The position numbers and the translations under genes were made by a program. Positions 16,303 to 24,582 of a stretch of DNA of 64,000 nt are shown one piece after another. The notes under the pieces were generated by a model. It searched no databases, was not told the DNA's origin, and was given only the letters and a program-made list of their open reading frames with translations. Numbering within the stretch: position 1 is the stretch's first letter; every line of letters starts with the position of its first letter. This DNA is from Micromonospora saelicesensis (GTDB lineage: Bacteria; Actinomycetota; Actinomycetes; Mycobacteriales; Micromonosporaceae): NCBI RefSeq assembly GCF_900091575.1, contig NZ_FMCR01000004.1, positions 558,001-622,000 of the forward strand. Reading direction: 5' to 3'.

Positions 16303-18723
16303 ATGCGGAAACGTGACCACAATGTGCTGACCAATGCCGCATCGCTACTCGTGTGTGGCCTGCTGGCCGGCGTGGTGGTCGCTGCGGCGGCCTTCCCCGC
16401 GGTAGCGATGTCCGGCTTGGCCGCGAAGGCCGGCGCCGAGACATTCGGTGCCCTGCCAACGGAGCTGACGGTGGCCCGCGCGCCACAGATCAGCTACCTG
16501 CTGGCATCGGACGGCAAGACACCGCTCGCGACGATGTACGACGAGAACCGACGGGACGTCAAGCTCGCCGACATCTCGCCGGCCATGCAGAAGGCCATCA
16601 TCGCGGCCGAGGACCATGAGTTCTACAAGCACAACGGCGTCGACATCAACGGTGTCGCCCGTGCGTTCGTCAACAACCAGAGCGAAGGCTCCGGCCGGCA
16701 GGGCGCCTCGACGCTGACCATGCAGTACGTCCGGCTGGCCATCGCCTACTCGGCCACCCACCCGGCGGACGTCGTCGCGGCGACCGAGGACACCAGCGCC
16801 CGCAAGCTGCGCGAGATGCGGCTGGCCCTCCAGGTCGACAAGGAATTCTCCAAGGACGAGATCCTCACCCGCTACCTCAACCTGGCCTCGTTCGGCAACG
16901 GCGCGTACGGCATCTACGCCGCCAGCCAGGTCTACTTCGGTAAGCCGCCGAGCAAGCTGAAGATCGAGGAAGCGGCGTTGCTGGCCGGCATGGTCAAGGC
17001 GCCGACGACGAACGACCCGACCACCGAGGCGGGTTACCCGCTCGCCAAGGACCGGCGCGACTACGTCATCCAGAACATGGTCGACATCAAGGCCATCACC
17101 CAGCAGGAGGCGGACGCCGCCAAGGCGACCGAGCTGGTCGTGAAGGACAAGCGCACCCCGAACGGCTGCGTCGCCGCCAACGTCAACGAGTGGGGCTTCT
17201 TCTGCGACTACTTCTACCGCTGGTGGATGGATCAGGAGACGTTCGGCTCGACCAGGTACGACCGGGAGCGGCGGCTGAAGAGCGGCGGCTACAACGTCGT
17301 GACCACGATCGACGTCCAGGCGCAGCGCGCCGCGGACAAGGCGGTCCGTAAGGCCAAGAGCGTGAACAGCAAGGAAGCGGCAATGGTCGCGGTGGTCGAG
17401 CCGGGCACCGGCCGGGTACGCGCGCTCGCGGTCAACCGGCAGTTCAAGCTCGACGACCCGAAGAACCCGAAGAACAAGCTCTCCAGCGATCCCGCGAAGA
17501 GCAAGAAGAAGATTCGGGGCAACTACCCGGCGACGGTCAACCCGCTGCTCACCGGTGGTGACGGCATCACCGGCTACCAGGCCGGGTCGACGTTCAAGAT
17601 GTTCACCATCGTCGCGGCGCTGGAAAAGGGCATTCCGCTCAGCCACACGATCAACGCGCCGAAGCAGTTCCGGTCGGAATACATCATCCGGCCTGGCCCG
17701 GCGGCCTGCCCGGGGACCAACCTCTACTGCCCCACCAACTCGACCGAGAGCATGGCCGGCGTACACAACATGTGGAGCGCGTTCGGCCGGTCGGTGAACA
17801 CCTACTTCGTGCCGCTCCAGCAGCAGGTCGGCGCCGAGAACGTGGTCAAGGCCGCCAAGCGGCTGGGCATCAACTTCCGGTCCCAGGAAGACCTGGATCT
17901 GGAGAAGGGCGCGCACCAGTGGGGCGCCTTCACCCTGGGCGTCTCACAGACCACTCCGCTGGATCTGGCCAACGCCTACGCCACCCTGGCCGCGGACGGC
18001 AAGTACTGCGAACCGATCCCGGTGCAGGAGATCCGCGACCCGGAGGGCAACAAGCTGGACATCGCCAACCCGCGCTGCGAGAAGCGGTTCAGCACCGAGG
18101 TGGCCCGCGCCGCTGTGGACGCGGCCCGCTGCCCGGTCGGCGACAAGTCGCCGTCGTCCCGGTGTGCGGGGGCGACCGCACCCAACGTGCGCGGCGACGT
18201 CGGTTATCCGGTGGCCGGCAAGTCCGGCACCACCGACTCGGAGAAGACCGCCGCGCTGGTCGCGATGACCAAGCAGTACGCGGTCGCCGGCATCATGGCC
18301 GACCCGGACTGGCCGCAGACCAACGTCGAGATGAAGCACGCGGAGAAGGACGGCATCAACCCGCCGGTCTGGGAGACGCTGCGCGACGCGATGAAGGGCA
18401 AGCCGAAGGTCGACTTTGAGGCGCCGGGTCAGAAGATCTCCGAGGGTGACCAGCGCAGCATCCCCGACGTGAAGTGCGTTTCGGTGGATCAGGCGAAGTC
18501 CCGGCTCAAGGGCGCCGGCTTCGAGCCGGTCGTCTCCAGCGCGAAGGTGCCGTCCTCCTGCAAGGCGGGCGACGCGGCCGGCACCAGCCCGGACGGACGC
18601 ACGATCAAGGGTGGCGTTGTCACCATCGAGGTCAGCAGCGGCGGCGGCAGCACGCCGGGCAACACCGCCGGCAACCAGGGCGGCCAGCCCGGGGGCCGAC
18701 CCGGTGGTCGCCCCGGCGGCTGA
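16303..18723 (+). CDS. ponA2: Bifunctional class A penicillin-binding protein with PASTA domain
   Basis: 806 aa peptidoglycan synthase. One N-terminal membrane anchor (about 10-37) is followed by a glycosyltransferase domain with the catalytic Glu in A-E-D-H-E-F (E103) and the S-T-L-T-M-Q-Y motif. The transpeptidase domain has S-T-F-K (S429, K432), S-V-N (497-499) and K-S-G-T (K640), all intact. A single PASTA domain (about 705-790) and a Gly/Pro-rich tail end the protein. ATG 16303 has a GAGGTG site at ideal spacing; a GTG three codons upstream is the alternative. Gene order matches PonA2 of mycobacteria. Confidence 0.94.
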   Translation: MRKRDHNVLTNAASLLVCGLLAGVVVAAAAFPAVAMSGLAAKAGAETFGALPTELTVARAPQISYLLASDGKTPLATMYDENRRDVKLADISPAMQKAIIAAEDHEFYKHNGVDINGVARAFVNNQSEGSGRQGASTLTMQYVRLAIAYSATHPADVVAATEDTSARKLREMRLALQVDKEFSKDEILTRYLNLASFGNGAYGIYAASQVYFGKPPSKLKIEEAALLAGMVKAPTTNDPTTEAGYPLAKDRRDYVIQNMVDIKAITQQEADAAKATELVVKDKRTPNGCVAANVNEWGFFCDYFYRWWMDQETFGSTRYDRERRLKSGGYNVVTTIDVQAQRAADKAVRKAKSVNSKEAAMVAVVEPGTGRVRALAVNRQFKLDDPKNPKNKLSSDPAKSKKKIRGNYPATVNPLLTGGDGITGYQAGSTFKMFTIVAALEKGIPLSHTINAPKQFRSEYIIRPGPAACPGTNLYCPTNSTESMAGVHNMWSAFGRSVNTYFVPLQQQVGAENVVKAAKRLGINFRSQEDLDLEKGAHQWGAFTLGVSQTTPLDLANAYATLAADGKYCEPIPVQEIRDPEGNKLDIANPRCEKRFSTEVARAAVDAARCPVGDKSPSSRCAGATAPNVRGDVGYPVAGKSGTTDSEKTAALVAMTKQYAVAGIMADPDWPQTNVEMKHAEKDGINPPVWETLRDAMKGKPKVDFEAPGQKISEGDQRSIPDVKCVSVDQAKSRLKGAGFEPVVSSAKVPSSCKAGDAAGTSPDGRTIKGGVVTIEVSSGGGSTPGNTAGNQGGQPGGRPGGRPGG

Positions 18724-18740
18724 GCCGACTGGTAGGACAC

Positions 18741-18775
18741 AACGGGCGGGCACCCTCCTCGGGTGCCCGCCCGTT
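18741..18775 (+). terminator. Terminator of ponA2
   Basis: A perfect 15-bp stem (AACGGGCGGGCACCC / GGGTGCCCGCCCGTT) with a 5-base loop, starting 17 bases after the stop. It may also serve the convergent yqeY gene. Confidence 0.85.
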
Positions 18776-18839
18776 TCGTCTGTCCGGGCCCGCGAGCGGC
18801 TACGACAACCCGTCGTGCCGCCCCGCTGACCCTGCCGGG

Positions 18840-19295
18840 TCAGAGACCGAGCTGTCGGCGTACCTCGGCAGCCACCCGGCCACCCTCGGCCTGGCCCGCC
18901 ACCGCGGCCTGGGCCGCCTTCATCGCCGGGCCCATCTGGGCCTTGCCGGTGAAGCCGCCCGCGGCGAGCGCCCCCGACACCAGCTCGGTCAGCTCGGCGT
19001 CTGAGAGCTGCTTGGGCAGGTAGCGGTCCAACACCTCACCCTCGGCGCTCTCCTTCGCGGCCTGCTCGGCGCGCCCGGCGTCGGCGAAGGCGGTGGCCGC
19101 CTCCCGACGCTTCTTGGCTTCCTTGGTCAGCACCGCGAGCACCTCGTCATCGGTGAGCTCGCGCTTGGCCTTGCCGGCGACCTCGGCGGTGCCGACGGCG
19201 GCCAGGGCCATCCGCAGCGTGGAGGTGGTCAGCTCGTCGCGCGCCTTGAGCGCGGAACGCATGTCGGCAGTGAGGCGGTCCTTCAGCGTGCTCAT
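18840..19295 (-). CDS. GatB/YqeY-domain protein
   Basis: 151 aa, the whole length being one YqeY domain: MSTLKDRLTADMRSALKARD, the TLRMALAAV helix, and LPKQLSDAELTELV before a C-terminal ...QMGPAMKAAQAAV. The family shares the tail domain of the GatB amidotransferase subunit and may bind tRNA; no enzyme activity is established. It lies head to head with the metallophosphoesterase gene (25 bases between starts), so the promoters must overlap. Confidence 0.92.
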   Translation of the reverse strand: MSTLKDRLTADMRSALKARDELTTSTLRMALAAVGTAEVAGKAKRELTDDEVLAVLTKEAKKRREAATAFADAGRAEQAAKESAEGEVLDRYLPKQLSDAELTELVSGALAAGGFTGKAQMGPAMKAAQAAVAGQAEGGRVAAEVRRQLGL

Positions 19296-19320
19296 GGAGG
19301 GTCAAACTACCCTGAACGCC

Positions 19321-20214
19321 ATGCGAAAGCGCACACTATTCCGGCTCGCCGCCGGAACCGCCACGATCGGCGCGGCCACCCTCGCGTACGCGTCGCTCGT
19401 CGAGCGCAACATGTTCACCCTGCGGCGGTACGACGTGCCGGTGCTTCCGGCCGACGCGGAGCCGCTGCGCGTGCTGCACCTGTCGGACCTGCACATGATG
19501 CCCGACCAGGCGCGCAAGCAGCGCTGGGTGGCATCGCTGGCCGCCCTCGACCCCGACCTGGTGGTGGTGACCGGCGACAACATGGCACACCCTGGTGCGG
19601 TGCCCGGGGTGCTGCGGGCCCTGCAACCACTGCTGGACTACCCGGGCGCGTTCGTGTTCGGCTCCAACGACTACACCGGGCCGGTGTTGAAGAACCCCTT
19701 CACCTACTTCCTGCCCGACCGGGAGTACACCGAGGGCGTCGAGCTGCCCTACGAGGAGTTGCGTCAGGTCTTCACCGGCGCCGGCTGGGCGGACCTCAAC
19801 AACGCCCGGACCATGCTGAAGGCCGGCGGCCGACAGCTCGACCTGGTCGGCGTCGACGACCCGCACATCGACCGGGACGACTACCCCTCCGTGGCCGGCG
19901 CGGTGTCGTCCTCGGCGGACCTCTCCATCGCGCTGACGCACTCACCCGAGCCACGGGTGCTCGACCAGATGGCGGCGGACGGCTTCGGGCTGCTGCTGGC
20001 CGGGCACACCCACGGTGGTCAGGTCTGCGTACCGGGCTTCGGGGCGCTGGTGACCAACTGCGGCCTGCCCCGCTCGATGGCGCGCGGCCTGCACCGGTGG
20101 CCGGGCTCGGACTCCTGGCTGCACGTCTCCGCCGGCCTCGGCACCCACCCGACCGCCCCGATCCGCTTCGCCTGCCCCCCGGAGGCCAGCATCCTGACCC
20201 TCATCCCCCGCTGA
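19321..20214 (+). CDS. Metallophosphoesterase (calcineurin-like)
   Basis: 297 aa. A short hydrophobic N-terminus (about 6-26) suggests a membrane anchor or uncleaved signal. The catalytic motifs are L-S-D-L-H (D56, H58), V-V-T-G-D-N, and G-H-T-H-G-G-Q-V. The usual GNH(D/E) block reads G-S-N-D, keeping the metal-binding Asn but not the following His, as in the YkuE-like branch of the family. The corresponding mycobacterial neighbour of ponA2 is Rv3683. Substrate unknown. Confidence 0.9.
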   Translation: MRKRTLFRLAAGTATIGAATLAYASLVERNMFTLRRYDVPVLPADAEPLRVLHLSDLHMMPDQARKQRWVASLAALDPDLVVVTGDNMAHPGAVPGVLRALQPLLDYPGAFVFGSNDYTGPVLKNPFTYFLPDREYTEGVELPYEELRQVFTGAGWADLNNARTMLKAGGRQLDLVGVDDPHIDRDDYPSVAGAVSSSADLSIALTHSPEPRVLDQMAADGFGLLLAGHTHGGQVCVPGFGALVTNCGLPRSMARGLHRWPGSDSWLHVSAGLGTHPTAPIRFACPPEASILTLIPR

Positions 20215-20243
20215 CCGCCCCGCTGCGCCGCCCCCGCCCGCTT

Positions 20244-20323
20244 CAAGATTCGCGCACCATCAGGGATGTTGCTGCCTCGGCGCGTCGTGAGGCAGCAACA
20301 TCCTGGAAGTTGTGCGGATCTTG
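20244..20323. repeat. Palindromic element, family C copy 1
   Basis: An 80-bp nested palindrome. The inner arms GATGTTGCTGCCTC / GAGGCAGCAACATC are perfect (20265-20302, 10-base loop). The outer arms CAAGATTCGCGCA / TGTGCGGATCTTG pair at 11 of 13 positions. The right half is almost identical to 24211-24241. Confidence 0.75.
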
Positions 20324-20361
20324 GCCACTCCGGGCAGGGTCGGAGCGGCGGGGGTACCGAG

Positions 20362-20390
20362 TTTGACCATCGGGGCGGGTGGGCTACTAT
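20362..20390 (+). promoter_or_regulatory. Promoter of tRNA-Pro
   Basis: TTGACC (20362-20367), 17 bases, then TACTAT (20385-20390). This near-consensus vegetative promoter is 14 bases before the mature tRNA, leaving a very short 5' leader. Confidence 0.8.
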
Positions 20391-20404
20391 TTGTCGGCAC
20401 GCCT

Positions 20405-20481
<77 letters not shown>

Positions 20482-20489
20482 GAGGCCGA

Positions 20490-20524
20490 AGGCCAGGTGA
20501 GATTCCCTCTCACCTGGCCTTTTT
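20490..20524 (+). terminator. Intrinsic terminator of tRNA-Pro
   Basis: A perfect 12-bp stem (AGGCCAGGTGAG / CTCACCTGGCCT) with a 7-base loop followed by TTTT, starting 9 bases after the tRNA. It is one of the few hairpins in this window with a T-run. Confidence 0.92.
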
Positions 20525-20588
20525 GTCTGCCCCAGCAAGCCCTGTCGACCGGTTCCCGTGACTACGGCTGCGTGGCTGGCGTCCGCGT

Positions 20589-21021
20589 GTGACCCACCCT
20601 CAGGCGCCTCAACCGTGGATCCCGCCCGACGGCACGGCAGCGGCACCCCTTGCTGTTCACCATCACCGCTGCTTTCACCGGCACCTCCTTCACTGCGACC
20701 TTCACTGCGACGACCGACCCGACCGATCCCGCCGGCGGGCTGGCCGTGTCCATCGACGAGGACGCCGCCGGTGGCGAGGGCCAGCAGTTCCTGTTCGTGG
20801 TGACGCCGGCAGCCGCCACCACGGTGCGCGTCCTGCGCGACGGGCAGGAGGTGGCGAGGAGCGCCGTCAGCGGCTCCGGGACGGCCATGCAGGTGCCCCA
20901 CCCCACCGCGGGCCTCGTCGTGGAGGCGCTCGACGCGTCCGGCGGGACAATTGCCAACGGTCGGGTGGCCCAGCAGGGCGCACAGCGGGCAACCGAGACC
21001 GACACCTGGAACCAGGAGTGA
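20589..21021 (+). pseudogene. Frameshifted small gene, product unknown
   Basis: Two overlapping frames look like one gene. The first starts at GTG 20589 and reads MTHPQAPQPWIPPDGTAAAP, a typical actinobacterial N-terminus. From a CCCC run at about 20646-20649 the coding signal moves to the next frame (LFTITAAFTGTSFTATFTAT ... TDTWNQE, stop at 21021). Joined, it would be a soluble protein of about 143 aa with a Thr-rich stretch and a beta-rich end. It could be a true pseudogene, a sequencing slip, or a downstream gene starting at TTG 20650. Family not recognised. Confidence 0.5.
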
Positions 21022-21172
21022 CCGCTTCGCGATGATCCCCGGCACGGCGACGCCTTTCGGGCACCCCTCCGACCGGTTCTTGAGCTGCCGATATAGGTGT
21101 TTCTACCGATCCCCCCGAATGCTGCCAGCTCTACCGTCAGTGGCACACCACACTGTCCGAGGGAGACCACCG

Positions 21173-21997
21173 ATGACCATCGCACCCGATCTCATCGCCG
21201 TGAAGGCACGCCAGCAGGTGACGTGGGCCAGCGGTGACTACGGCGCCGTCGCCGCGCTCATCCATCCGATCTCCGAGCTTCTGGTGACCGCCGCCGACCT
21301 TTCCGCCGGCGCCCGCGTACTCGACGTGGCGACCGGGTCCGGCAACGCCGCCATCGCCGCCGCCCGCTGCGGCTGCGTCGTGACCGGCGTCGACTACGTA
21401 CCCGAACTGTTGGAACGCGGCCAGGCCCGCGCCGCCGCTGAACGACTCCCGGTCACGTTCGTGACCGGCGACGCGGAGCGCCTGGCGTACGCCGACGGGT
21501 CCTTCGACGCCGTGCTCTCCGTCGTCGGGGTGATGTTCGCGCCGGACCAGGAGCGGGCGGCGGCGGAGTTGGTCCGGGTCTGCCGGCCCGGCGGCACGGT
21601 GGCGCTGGCGTCGTGGACGCCGCAGGGCTTCATCGGCGACCTGTTCCGCACGGTGGGGCGGCATGTGCCGCCACCGGCAGGGCTGCGCCCGCCGGTCGAG
21701 TGGGGCGACGAGGGCCGGGTCCGCGAGCTGCTCGGCACGGCAGTGGGTGAACTGCGGACGGTACGCCGGGAGTTCGTCTTCCGCTTCGGCACACCAGAGG
21801 AGTTCGCCGACTTCTTCCGGGTCAACTACGGTCCGACGTTGAAGGCGTTCGAGGCACTGCCCGAGGAGCGACGCCCGGACCTGCACGCCGATCTGGTGGA
21901 GCTGGCCCGCATCCACAACCGCGCCACCGACGCCACGGTCCGGATCCCGGCGGAGTACCTGGAGGTCGTGGCGCAGAGGACCACCGACCCGGCCTGA
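21173..21997 (+). CDS. SAM-dependent class I methyltransferase
   Basis: 274 aa. SAM motif I is VLDVATGSGNAA (about 45-56), followed by the acidic GVDYVPE, the GDAERLAYADGSFD segment and a VCRPGG strand, as in the UbiE/Methyltransf_11 group. A GGGAG ribosome site precedes the ATG. The acceptor substrate cannot be deduced; no biosynthetic partner genes are adjacent. Confidence 0.88.
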   Translation: MTIAPDLIAVKARQQVTWASGDYGAVAALIHPISELLVTAADLSAGARVLDVATGSGNAAIAAARCGCVVTGVDYVPELLERGQARAAAERLPVTFVTGDAERLAYADGSFDAVLSVVGVMFAPDQERAAAELVRVCRPGGTVALASWTPQGFIGDLFRTVGRHVPPPAGLRPPVEWGDEGRVRELLGTAVGELRTVRREFVFRFGTPEEFADFFRVNYGPTLKAFEALPEERRPDLHADLVELARIHNRATDATVRIPAEYLEVVAQRTTDPA

Positions 21998-22044
21998 CAC
22001 CCGTCCGCGCCACCCCGCTCGAGGTGGCGCGGGCCGGTCGGTCG

Positions 22045-22128
22045 TGCCATTCGGTGCGCTCGATCTCAGTCCTGCCGTTCGGTGCGCTCGATCTCAGTCC
22101 TGCCGTTCGGTGCGCTCGATCTCGGCGA
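22045..22128. repeat. Three 28-bp tandem repeats at the 3' end of a gene
   Basis: Unit TGCC(A/G)TTCGGTGCGCTCGA plus TCTCAGTCC, repeated three times (22045, 22073, 22101), the last diverging at its end. The third copy and part of the second encode the C-terminus of the minus-strand gene. 28 is not a multiple of three, so added copies shift frame and bring the stop in copy 2. Confidence 0.85.
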
Positions 22129-22567
22129 ACGCGGCGGCCAGGTAGTCGTCCAACGGCACGCTGGTCGCCGCCAACAGGTCGGCCACCAGCAGCGGAGCGT
22201 GTCGAGCCACAGCCGACGCGTCCGGCGGTGACTCGTCGCTCTCGGGGTCGTACACGCCCAACGCGCCGGCCAGCAGGACGAGCACCACGTGCGGGTCGAC
22301 ATCCGTTCGCCACCGCGTCGACTCCTGCACGCAGCGGGTCAACACCTGGCGGATGTCGTCGCCGGTCAACCCGTCCGGATGGCTCTCCTCCAGCAGCAAC
22401 CGCACCACCGCGCCGAGCACCAGGCCGGAACGCTCGTCCGCGGCGAGACCGCCGACCGCCTCGTCGTACGCCTGACCGTCGCGTGCCTGGGCGGCGGCGA
22501 CGGCCGTCGTTGCGGTCAACGCGATGGCGCGGGCGGTAGCGGGCAGATGTCGCCAGGTGCCGGTCAT
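22094..22567 (-). CDS. Uncharacterised helical protein
   Basis: 157 aa from ATG 22567, mostly helical and Ala/Leu/Asp-rich (ATARAIALTATTAVAAAQAR, DDIRQVLTRCVQES, HVVLVLLAGALGVYD). There is no HTH, signal peptide or metal motif. The C-terminal E-I-E-R-T-E-R-Q-D is encoded by the tandem repeat described separately. It is divergent from the MFS exporter gene, so a regulatory or accessory role is possible but unsupported. Confidence 0.72.
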   Translation of the reverse strand: MTGTWRHLPATARAIALTATTAVAAAQARDGQAYDEAVGGLAADERSGLVLGAVVRLLLEESHPDGLTGDDIRQVLTRCVQESTRWRTDVDPHVVLVLLAGALGVYDPESDESPPDASAVARHAPLLVADLLAATSVPLDDYLAAAFAEIERTERQD

Positions 22568-22717
22568 CGCGCCAGCATCGCAGACCCGGCGGACACCGAT
22601 CGGCCGCGACCAGGGCGAGTGGATCAACGTGGGATTGGTCACCCGCCGGCCCCGGTGACCGCGAGGCGTGGCCAAAACGGTTCGCGCGGCGTCAGACCCA
22701 CCGAACAGAATGCCGGC

Positions 22718-24001
22718 ATGCTGCGTCGTGCCCTGCCCCGCCGTTCGGAAGCTCGCCGGATCCTCCTCGGCACTCTGCTGTCGGCGATCGGGCGGGGTCT
22801 GACCCTGCCGTTCCTGTTCATCTACCTGACCGACGTACGCGGGCTCACCGACACCCGTGCCGGGCTCGTCATCGGCTGGTACGGCGTGGTCACCCTGGCC
22901 CTGTCGCCGCTGGGCGGGACACTGATCGACCGGATCGGCGCCCGCCGGGTGGTGGTGCCCTGCCTGCTGATCGAGGCGATCGGCACCGGCTCGCTGGCGC
23001 TGGTCCACTCGACCGGCTCGGCCCTGCTGGTGATGACGGTGATCGCCATCGGCAGCTCGGCGATCTGGTCCGGGCAGAACACCATCCTCGCGTCGCTGAC
23101 CGACGACGATGAGCGGCAACGCGTCTTCGGGTTGAACTTCGCCCTGCTCAACCTCGGCATCGGCATCGGCGGCATGACCTCCGGCGCGATCGTCGACACC
23201 GCCCGGCCCGGCACCTTCCAGGCGATCTACCTGCTGGACGCGGTGACCTACCTGATGCCGGCGCTGATCCTGCTCACCCTGCCCGGGGTGGGCCACCGAC
23301 TCGGCAAACGTCGAGGCGTCGGCGAGCCGTCGCCCGGTGGCTACCTGACGGTGCTCCGCGACCGCCCGTTCCGGCGGCTGGTGATCTTCGGGCTGATCCT
23401 CACCACCTGCGGCTACGCGCAGGTGGAGGTGGGCTTCGCCGCGTACGCGGTGCGGGTGGCCGAGGTGAACCCCCGTGTCGTGGCCTGGGCACTCGCGGCC
23501 AATACCGTGATGATCGTGCTCGCGCAACTCCTGGTTATCCGCCGGATCGAGGGGCGCAGCCGCACCCGGGCGTTGGCAGTGGTGGGAGCGGTGTTCGCCG
23601 CCGCCTGGCTGGTCCTCGGCGCGGCCGGCCTGGTCAGTGCTGAGAACGCCGTGCTGGCCGCCCTGTGCGTGGTGCTCTGCTCGGCGATCTTCGGCTTCGG
23701 CGAGACGATGCTGTCCCCGGTGATGCCCGCACTGACCAACGCGCTGGCCACCGACGAGCTGCGCGGCCGGTACAACGCGATGAGTTCGATGATCTTCGGA
23801 ATCAGCGGCGTGATCGGCCCGGTGACCGCCGGCCCGCTCATCGGCGCCGCCAACGGCATGGTCTGGGTGGCGACGGTGGTCGGCGGCTGCCTGGTCGCGT
23901 CGCTTGTCGCGCTCTCCCTGCGCCGGCTGCTCACCACGGAGCAGGACGGCCTCCCGACGGCCACCCCGGCATCCCCCACCCCCACGCCCGCCCCCGCCTG
24001 A
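22718..24001 (+). CDS. MFS transporter (drug-exporter type)
   Basis: 427 aa, about 12 membrane helices. The MFS loop 2-3 motif appears as G-G-T-L-I-D-R-I-G-A-R-R. LSPLGGTLIDRIG and the paired six-helix halves fit proton-driven drug efflux proteins. The Thr/Pro-rich C-terminal tail (TATPASPTPTPAPA) runs straight into a low-complexity spacer of similar composition. The substrate is unknown. Confidence 0.88.
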   Translation: MLRRALPRRSEARRILLGTLLSAIGRGLTLPFLFIYLTDVRGLTDTRAGLVIGWYGVVTLALSPLGGTLIDRIGARRVVVPCLLIEAIGTGSLALVHSTGSALLVMTVIAIGSSAIWSGQNTILASLTDDDERQRVFGLNFALLNLGIGIGGMTSGAIVDTARPGTFQAIYLLDAVTYLMPALILLTLPGVGHRLGKRRGVGEPSPGGYLTVLRDRPFRRLVIFGLILTTCGYAQVEVGFAAYAVRVAEVNPRVVAWALAANTVMIVLAQLLVIRRIEGRSRTRALAVVGAVFAAAWLVLGAAGLVSAENAVLAALCVVLCSAIFGFGETMLSPVMPALTNALATDELRGRYNAMSSMIFGISGVIGPVTAGPLIGAANGMVWVATVVGGCLVASLVALSLRRLLTTEQDGLPTATPASPTPTPAPA

Positions 24002-24169
24002 CCTCGAACACCCCCTCCGCACCCCGCACCCCGCAGCGCGCCGCCTCGCGCCTCGCACCCCCGCGCCCTGCGCCTCGCGCCCCCGCGCTTCGCACCCCGC
24101 ACCCCCGCGCCCTGCGCCTCGCGCCCCCGCGCCCTGCGCCTCGGCCCCCGCGCCCTGCGCCTCGCGCCC
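24002..24169. repeat. Low-complexity C-rich tandem repeats
   Basis: Degenerate repeats built from CCCCCGCGCCCTGCGCCTCG and shorter relatives, with at least five recognisable units. They start directly after the MFS stop codon. No coding signal. The composition matches the last codons of the MFS gene, suggesting repeat expansion out of the gene end. Confidence 0.8.
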
Positions 24170-24241
24170 GAGGCACCAACTTCCCGGAAGTTGGTGCCTC
24201 GGGCGCGCGGGAGGCAGCAACATCCGGGAAGTTGCGCGGAC
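24170..24241. repeat. Palindromic element, family C copy 2, with extra hairpin
   Basis: First a perfect 14-bp hairpin, GAGGCACCAACTTC / GAAGTTGGTGCCTC with a 3-base loop (24170-24200). Then GAGGCAGCAACATCC with GGAAGTTGCGCGGAC (24211-24241), which matches the right half of the element at 20244-20323 nearly base for base. Confidence 0.75.
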
Positions 24242-24278
24242 CTTCCTTATTGGCCTCGTCATTGATCTTGTCGAGGTC

Positions 24279-24357
24279 CAAGATCGTGCTAAATCCTGGA
24301 TGTAGTGGCATCCGGCGCGTACCGATGCCACTACATCCATGTTCGAGCGCGATCTTG
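24279..24357. repeat. Long nested palindrome, family A-like
   Basis: Outer arms CAAGATCG / CGATCTTG resemble the family A ends. An inner perfect 16-bp stem, TGGATGTAGTGGCATC / GATGCCACTACATCCA (24297-24339, 11-base loop), is new. The segment is clearly less GC-rich than its surroundings. Confidence 0.75.
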
Positions 24358-24365
24358 CCCAGAGA

Positions 24366-24540
24366 GCGTGCGCGGGCGGCACGGGCGCAGGCGGCACGGG
24401 CGCAGGCGGCACGGGCGCGGGCAGCCAGGCACGAGCGCGGGCAGGCACGGCCGGGGCAGGCGGTGTCTGGGACGGCCGGGGCAGGCACGGGCGCGGGCGG
24501 GCACGGCCGGGGCAGACGGTGTCTGAGACGGGTCGGGCCC
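24366..24540. repeat. G-rich tandem repeats
   Basis: Three near-exact copies of GGCGGCACGGGCGCA followed by a larger imperfect repeat containing CACGGCCGGGGCAG and GGTGTCTG. It lies between the palindrome and the 3' end of the 5'-nucleotidase gene. It does not look coding in any frame. Confidence 0.8.
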
Positions 24541-24582
24541 CGGAGCTGGTGCTCCGGGGCCCGATGATCGCGGGGTCGGCCG

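Noticed and set aside
22568..24448. Upstream extension of the minus-strand gene ending at 22094
   Set aside because: The extension is antisense to the MFS gene and Gln/Arg/His-rich. The ATG at 22567 gives a compact protein.
24002..24540. CRISPR array in the repeat-rich spacer
   Set aside because: Units are contiguous or irregular, with no constant repeat separated by unique spacers, and no cas genes are in the window.
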